DNA of 64,000 nucleotides from Sporothrix humicola. Its lineage: Eukaryota > Ascomycota > Sordariomycetes > Ophiostomatales > Ophiostomataceae. Below the pieces are notes generated by a model, which saw only the letters and a list, made by a program, of their open reading frames with translations, made no database searches and was not told the origin of the DNA. The stretch covers positions 186,001 through 250,000 of the forward strand of contig WNYE01000039.1 of the NCBI GenBank assembly GCA_021396245.1, given 5' to 3'. Each line of letters starts with the position of its first letter. Position 1 is the stretch's first letter. Made by a program: the position numbers and the translations under genes. This document shows, in pieces, positions 57,903-64,000 of the stretch.

Positions 57903-60134
57903 TCAGTTGCCGTACTGGTTCTGCCAGTGGATAATGTTGCGCGCCAACGTGTCCATCATGTCCATCAGCGGAAGCTCCTTGAAGTCCTTTTCGGGCGTGT
58001 CCGACGACGACGTGACGCCGTTGCTGACGGGCAGCTGGGGTGCTGTCGTTGACGAGGGTGTGGTGGCCGCGCTGCTGGGGTTCGTCCCAGTGTTACCATT
58101 GGTGTTACCGTTCGTCTTGCTGCCGTCCGGTGTGGCCGCTGACGCCAGGTACTCCCCGCTCGCAATGTCAATCTGCGTCTTGCCGATAAAGTCCGACATG
58201 GCCGACACCCGTCGGCGCATTTCCGTGAGGCTGATCCGGCTGTTGGATCCGCCGCCCTTGGACCGCGACCCGGACTTGCTGTTAGACGAGTTGTTGTTCG
58301 CGCTGCCGCCACCACCGCCGCTCGACCCGGGCTTGCTCTGGGACTCTGGCACATCCCTCGACCGTGACCTAGTCATCGAGTTGAGCTCCAGCTCCCGCGC
58401 GTCCCGCTCCTTGGTATATTGGTTGCGGCCCTTTTTCTTATGTGTGGGCCGCCCGCCCTTGGACTTGGACTGCGCCATGGCGGGTGCCGACGTGGGAGGA
58501 GGGGTTTCGGGTGATGGTTGGGAGGGTCGTGGCGGCGCTGACCGAGGAGCGGTTGTGGGTGCAGGTGTTGCAGACTGCGAGGGGGCATTGGTCGGGGTGG
58601 CCGAGGTGTTCCCACTCGTGGAAACAGCTGCCGGCGTGGACTTCTCGGGTGCAGGGGCGGACGTTGTGCGTGTGGCCGCGGCGGCACGCGTCGTCGCCAG
58701 GGGAGCTTCGTCGGACGGGTCCGAGTCGTCCACCCTGCGGCGCTCGGCGCGTCCGTTGCGCTTGCTAGCTGCCTCGGCGCGCTGCCGCTCCTTTTCTTCC
58801 CTTTCGGCCCGCTCGCGCTGAGCTTGCGAGCGTGCCAGGGCGGCGCTCCTAGACGCCTTCTTGGAGGAGCCATTGCGCGTCGCCATGGCATCGTCGGAAT
58901 CGTCGGCCATTGTCGACTTGTCGCCGGGTGGGGACACTGACCGCGAGCTCGTCCGCTGTCTCTTCATATCTGCTTTTCTGCAAGGTGTTAGTATTGCCGC
59001 CACCATCATATTTGTTGTGTTGTTAGGCTCCTGTGTTTCATGATGCTTACTCTTCGCTGTCGCTGCGACTGCGCTTTGGCCGTCTGGGAGTGGGGTCTGC
59101 AGGATCGCTGGCATCTTCGCGGCTGGCTGCCAGTGCTATGAGCAGCTGCTCTTCGTCGTAGGCTGCGTCCCGGCTGTTCATCGTTGAGCGACGCTTGGCT
59201 GACGCCGCCGCCGCCGCCCTAGCCTTGGCGTCGCGTCCGCCTTCCCCGCCTTCCCGGTCTCCATCCTTGCTGTCCTTGCTACCGGCACGGTGGTGTGGGG
59301 AGCGGTCGCGGATCTTGTTGAACGAGCCCGTACGCGAGCGTCGGCGGTGGATGTGGGTGTGAGGGCGGAAGATTGAGCATCGGTGGCTGGAGAGAGAAGA
59401 CAAAAGTCAGTAAAACGCGTCACGACGGATCAATTGAGAATGGAGATGGGGGGCAGTAGAACTCACCCATTGGTGCCGGGAAAAATCTTGTGGAGGTCTT
59501 TCCTGCACTCCTCACAATAGTACTCTTCCGGCAGGGTATCGTCGTTAATGAGACCGACACAGGCGCCGTGCTGCCACACCTTGCAGATGTCGCACTGGAC
59601 GAAAAATCCAGCCAAATCGTCAGTCACGACCGCCGGGAAGATGGCCTCGACGTCGTAACCCTCCTTGACTGCCTGCTCAATGTCCTCGGCGGCCGGTGGC
59701 CCGGGGTAGTCTTCGTACCCGCAGATGCACCGGACGGCCTCATCGTCCTCCTGAATGTCATCCCCGTCGTTTGTCATTTCGATTTCGCTGACGACCACGG
59801 ACGACTGGTCGTTGTCCTGGTCGTGGTCTTGGTCCTGCGTGCTGTCGTCGTCCTTGATCACGTTGCTGAGGTGCGCGGCGCGTCGACTGCGCGTGGGAGG
59901 AGGGGGAGGAGTGTTGTCGTCTGTGCCGGCTGCGTCGTCGGGCGGTTCAGACGCGAGCGATGCAGTGGACGTGGATTTCTGGGGCGAGCCCGTCTTTGTG
60001 AATTGGTTGTGGTGCCTGCCGTTGGCAGAGTGGCGCTCGATGCGGCCAGAGACGCTGGATGTGGTAGAGGATGGTCGAGACACTGGTTGGTTTGTGCGAG
60101 CGCGAGAAGAGCGACGAGGGTCGGGTCCAGCCAT
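57903..60134 (-). CDS. Cti6-type PHD-finger protein (3 exons, 692 aa)
   Basis: Exons are 60134-59467, 59386-59051 and 58977-57903; introns of 80 nt (GTGAGT/CCAG) and 73 nt (GTAAGC/GCAG). Both junctions keep the frame (FPGTN-G-HRC and SDSE-E-KAD). Residues 1-130 are Ser/Asp/Pro-rich. The PHD finger spans about 136-210: C136 and C138 in RCICGYEDYPG, a ~40-residue acidic insertion, FFVQCDICKVWQHGACVG, then YYCEEC ending at C210. This arrangement matches filamentous-fungal homologues of yeast Cti6, a chromatin reader that joins the Rpd3L histone-deacetylase complex and the Cyc8-Tup1 co-repressor. The rest is Arg/Ser/Ala-rich and disordered, ending in a short conserved-looking helix (MDMMDTLARNIIHWQNQYG). 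The start is the first ATG, MAGPDPRRSSR; upstream in-frame codons have no ATG. Confidence 0.9.
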
Positions 60135-63100
60135 TTGGGAGGGGGAGAGAAGAAGAGGGAGAAGAAAAGAAACGAGGGGAGAAAGGAGGGAAAGGAGAGA
60201 GGACGGAGAGAAGAGAAAAAAAGAAGGTGAGGAAAGAAGAGAAGGAGGGGGGACGGGGGACGGGGTAAATGGCAAAGGCGAAAAATTGAACGGAAAGGAC
60301 GACCACGGTCGCGTATTGGATGATCAGAAGGAACCAATGCCTTGCCCAGTCGCTTAGTATAATGTATAGGAAGGAAAGCTGTGAGCTGTAGAAGAAAAGA
60401 AAGGGTAGGAGCGGTCGAGGAATAGAGGAAGGAGAGAGAGTTCGGTTGTGTCTAGTGGCGCGCGAGTGCCAATCAGTTCTGCGCCGCGACGGGAAGGCGA
60501 GTGGTTGCTGAAAACTAGGAGAGAGGAAGGGCTATCGAGGTACGAAAGAAAGCTTCTGGACGAAGAAGAAACGGCAGCTTCGAGGAAGAGGAAGTCGGCG
60601 TTCCAAAGAAGGAGGGGAGCCTGGATCACAGTCGCGAGGAAAGAGACGAGGCGTAAGAGACGGAGCGACTGCGAAACATGACTCGGGAAGGAAGCTGCTC
60701 GGGAAAGAGAACGAGGGCGACGAAGAGGGTCGAGGAACAACGTCGAATTGGAAGGTGAAGCTGGTGAGGAAGCAAAGAGAGAAGTCGAGGGCGAGGAGGG
60801 GAACGAACGGAGAGAAGGAGAGACGGGTGACGAGAGGGAAAGAGGGCAGGAACGAGGAGGAGAAGAAAAGAAAGAGCGAGCGAGAGAGAGAAGCAGACGC
60901 AAGAGAGAGGCAGGGACGACGGGCGGAGGAGCACACCAGACGAGTGGGTGTGGAAAAAAAGGGCTACTATTTTTCTTGGACGCCGGTACAAGGAAAGCCG
61001 CAGGAACGTCCAGCAATTGGCAAGTACCTCTTCAGAGAGCGACGACGCCAGTAGCCAGGTGCAGCAACGAGCAACAGAGCCAGCGGCGCTTCGGGGCATG
61101 GGCGAGCGATGGAAAAGTGGGACCATCAGGTGCGTCGCGCGAGGAGAAAGAGAGGAGCGCAGCCATTGAGAAGCCAGGCCTATTCAGTCGATACCTGCCG
61201 AAAGTAACCTTGTACTTTTTGGCTTTCACCCCCGCCAAAAGATACTTATCTGGTGCCGCTCCCGCAGCCGGCACTCGCCAACTTTTTTCTTTGGCTTCTT
61301 TGGCCAACCCCCGCACCAAGAGAGTCTGGGAGAGCGAATCCGTTGTGTCTATCATAGGGTCGTTACGTCGAAGCGGCCTCGCCCTTTTGTTGCATTGCAT
61401 TGATTGCGCTCTGCTGTCGTCTGGTGTTCTTTCTTTCCTGTCGTGGTCGTCCTCCAAGTAGCCGTCGGCTTGGCCTTGCCTTTGTCTACTCACTCGAGCT
61501 CTGCGGGAAGGAAGCCAGGAAGCCCCCAATTTCGCCGAGGCTTACCGCGCCTTCCTTGCTGGAATTGCGTCGCAGTCAATTGGCAACTGCGGCTTCTCGT
61601 GCTGGTGGGGGAAGGGTCCAAATGTTGGGTTCGTGTGCTCTGTGCCATTCGCACTTGCCATTCTGCGATGCGTCCAGCTCGTCACTTCCTGTCTGGCTCA
61701 ATTGTCATGCCATCGTGTCCTTTGTCCTCCTGCTCGTCAGAGAAGGAGCACAAGGAGCAGGACCAGCCGTCCTGTATTCAAGGTCAAACAGTTTCGGTGT
61801 CTCTCAAAATTGAAGACCCCACTGTACTCCGTACCGGGCCAATCAGTGCCTTCTCTATCGGGCAAGCCACCAGGGCCACCAGTACCCGTTTGTGTGCATT
61901 TGCTGGTGTTCAGTGTGCCCTTGGTCCGCTTAGGTAATTTTCGGCCCTGAAGGCGGGCCCTAGCAGCACTCAAACCCACTGTGCCTGAAATCGGCCAGCC
62001 AGGTCATCTATCAAAATGCGTTCTGGCAGGCAATTAGCAATCAGACAGCAGAGGAAAGTCCTTGCCACATCAGCGGGTTTTCGTTCCTGCACCAGTTTTG
62101 GGAAACTGCCAACCTTCTTCGAACTCCAGGAAACTGGACTTCAGGACGTTTGTATTGTTTTCTGTTTGCTCCTTTCTATCTTCAGCTTTCTGGATCTCCT
62201 TTTCTCTATCGATTGCGATCTTGCATACTTCTGGCACACACCACTCATTCTTGGTTCCCGAACCCTCCTCGACGCAAAGAGGGCCGTGTCAACTACGGAC
62301 TTCGCTGTGACTGTGGTTTCAGCAAAATCTCGAGACGAGGTAGGTGACGAAAACGAGCACCCGACCACTTCCTGACACTCTGCACCGGACATCCTCTCAT
62401 ACGACGACCTCTCTTCCCTCCCGATTTTACTTTCTGACCTTCTGGCCGAACGACTGCACTCTCAATTACTCTCCTGTGTTCTTGGCGTCTGGACATCACC
62501 CCTATACTTTTCGTGGACGGACTGGAAGTGGTGATGCCGGTGGCCTCATAGAACTGCCCAGCCTTGACCCCTTTCCCCTTTCCGACTTTCTCGGCCCGCA
62601 TGAGCGTATGGGCGGTCTCCGATTCTCGTTGCTACACCGTCCTGGCCGTGTGTGCCCATTTGTGTTCGTTGTTCAAGTCTAACGCACTTCCCCGTTGGGC
62701 AGAAATCTAGGGTTCTTCACGTTCCATTTTGCCGCTTCATACCGCTTCGACCGAACGCTGCGTACCCCACGACGATACCAACGAACCGATTGCCCTTGCC
62801 GACCGGGCCCGAAGGCATTCTTGAAAGAAGAGACTCGACAAAGCAGCACGCCGTGCTGTGTGCATGGACTTTACATGTGGTAGTTGCGGAGAGAGAGCAT
62901 GAGGCGATGTGATGGGTATGTGGTTCCTGTCTTCTTTCCCCTCCCACCGACTTTTGTGCTTTCACATTGGCCGACTCCTCTTTTTCACTTTTTTACACAA
63001 CATGCATACCCACCTCCCACCAACATTCTTGCAGCTTCCTACCCCTTCATTTTTTCTCCTTACATGGTCGGCAGGTTACCGGCAGATCGTCGTCGACGGC

Positions 63101-63283
63101 CTCTGTCGGACCGGGATGGCATTCTCTTTTCCCCTCTCTTTCTTGGGGAATCTCTTCCCATGGCTGTTTGGCTTTGATGCCAATACTGACCACATTCTCT
63201 TCTTGTTGCCTGGCATCTTTCCCCTCTTTCAGTGGCTAACTGGCGTGCTCCGACCTTTTCGTGATATAGAACCAGCCCGCAAA
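60135..63283. other. Divergent intergenic region, 3.1 kb
   Basis: Lies between the PHD gene (minus) and the unknown gene at 63284 (plus). 60135-60950 is strongly purine-rich on the plus strand, that is, pyrimidine-rich in the PHD gene's leader. One TACTCCGTA copy is at 61825-61833. 62900-63240 is pyrimidine-rich and may be 5' leader of the right-hand gene. Long frames on the minus strand at 60354-61126 are composition artefacts. Confidence 0.55.
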
Positions 63284-64000
63284 ATGTCTCCTGAAACCGC
63301 CTCGCCCGTCTTCCCCGATCGGCTGATCCATCCGCTGCCGAAACGCCGTCTTCGTGAACGACTATCGTCCGACGCTGCAGAATCTATCAAGTACCCGCCA
63401 GACCAGACGCCAGGAGCTCCTCTGTTCTACTATCCGTACAGCTTGAAGCAAGATGCTGCGCCCGTGGACCGGCCGGTATTTGTTGGCCAAACAAAACCAG
63501 CGACGCCCGTGGCAAGGCCGGCACCCTCAGTTACGACCACACCTACGCCCACAGCTCCTTCAGCAACAGCTGATCCAGCGCCATCAAGTTCAAACGTGAA
63601 GCAGGGAGCGGCCGCTGTCCGGACGACCCATCTTCCTTCACGACCGAGACGCAGCAGCGGTGACACCGAAACAACTCCTGCCTCACGCACAACGCGTGTT
63701 GTAAACCGCTCCGCGCGGCCTTCTTCACAACCAGCAAACGTACCCCCAGCACAAGGCTACTGGACACTACCATCATCATCGACATTGTCCGCCGACGGTT
63801 TCGATTCCTTTGAATATACTAGTAACACCAAGAAGAGGAAGATACCGTCGGCTGGAGATACATCCCATACCGGGAGCTATTCATCGACCAGCTTACGATC
63901 GACCGCATCGGAGACTTCGACGACAAACTCGAGCTACGACAGTCTTGCTGGCAGCCCAACATTATTAGCGGACACCAAACCGGCCCATTTCAGCTCTGCA
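63284..64000 (+). CDS. Unknown probably nuclear protein, N-terminal 239 codons, cut by window edge
   Basis: Open from the ATG at 63284 (context CAAAATGTC) to the end of the window without a stop. The first ~60 residues look conserved and ordered: SPVFPDRLIHPLPKRRLRER, then SSDAAESIKYPP and GAPLFYYPYSL. I have the impression of similar N-termini in other filamentous-fungal hypothetical proteins but cannot name the family. The rest is Ser/Thr/Pro-rich and disordered, with a basic KKRK-type nuclear-localisation candidate near residue 185. No catalytic motif is visible in this part. The start could lie further upstream across an intron, and the 3' half with any DNA-binding domain would be outside the window. 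Confidence 0.75.
   Translation, partial: MSPETASPVFPDRLIHPLPKRRLRERLSSDAAESIKYPPDQTPGAPLFYYPYSLKQDAAPVDRPVFVGQTKPATPVARPAPSVTTTPTPTAPSATADPAPSSSNVKQGAAAVRTTHLPSRPRRSSGDTETTPASRTTRVVNRSARPSSQPANVPPAQGYWTLPSSSTLSADGFDSFEYTSNTKKRKIPSAGDTSHTGSYSSTSLRSTASETSTTNSSYDSLAGSPTLLADTKPAHFSSA

Noticed and set aside
60354..61126. Hydrophobic minus-strand frames (220 and 166 codons) that look like membrane proteins
   Set aside because: The minus strand is almost all C/T here, which always encodes Ser/Leu/Pro/Phe; all three frames look similar. More likely the leader of the PHD gene.

Overview
The window is nuclear DNA of a filamentous ascomycete (Pezizomycotina). A Sordariomycete is my best guess, but this is inference from gene style and no genus can be assigned. 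The evidence is short spliceosomal introns (50-257 nt) with GTRNGT donors, CTAAC-type branch sites and CAG acceptors, a CFEM GPI protein, a DUF7704-type membrane protein, a fungal class-II myosin and a GC-rich coding style inside AT-richer spacers. There are eleven protein genes I can support (two cut by the window edges), one tRNA, and an unusually large share of noncoding sequence. LAYOUT, 0-11 kb: the N-terminus of MED31 (minus, cut by the left edge), a small four-helix DUF7704-like membrane protein (minus), a two-exon CFEM/GPI protein (minus) with 3.6 kb of empty upstream DNA, and a 1222-aa Red1/ZFC3H1-type zinc-finger protein (minus). 11-29.6 kb: a divergent promoter, then class-II myosin heavy chain (plus, 3 exons, 2459 aa), CTP synthase (plus, 2 exons with a 25-nt first coding exon), tRNA-Ala(UGC) (minus), an unrecognised 958-aa low-complexity protein with a compact CxxC knuckle (plus, 2 exons), and the Vms1/ANKZF1 peptidyl-tRNA hydrolase (plus). 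29.6-51.4 kb: about 21.8 kb without any gene I can support. It holds a 14-unit 12-bp minisatellite, a 6-bp microsatellite broken by a 96-N assembly gap, several 8-10 bp micro-arrays, hairpins, AT-rich patches and most copies of a recurrent 9-mer TACTCCGTA. 51.4-64 kb: a 1021-aa GPI-anchored Cys/Ser/Pro/Gly-rich wall protein with collagen-like triplets (plus), the mitochondrial ribosome-assembly GTPase Mtg1 (plus), a three-exon Cti6-type PHD protein (minus, convergent with MTG1), 3.1 kb of spacer, and the 5' part of a conserved-looking unknown gene cut by the right edge (plus). HOW THE GENES RELATE: this is not a pathway cluster. Most are housekeeping genes (transcription, RNA turnover, cytokinesis, CTP synthesis, ribosome quality control, mitochondrial translation, histone-deacetylase targeting). 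The two predicted surface proteins and the orphan gene sit next to longer noncoding stretches than most of the housekeeping genes do. No virus, transposase, reverse transcriptase, CRISPR array or recognisable secondary-metabolite gene was found.
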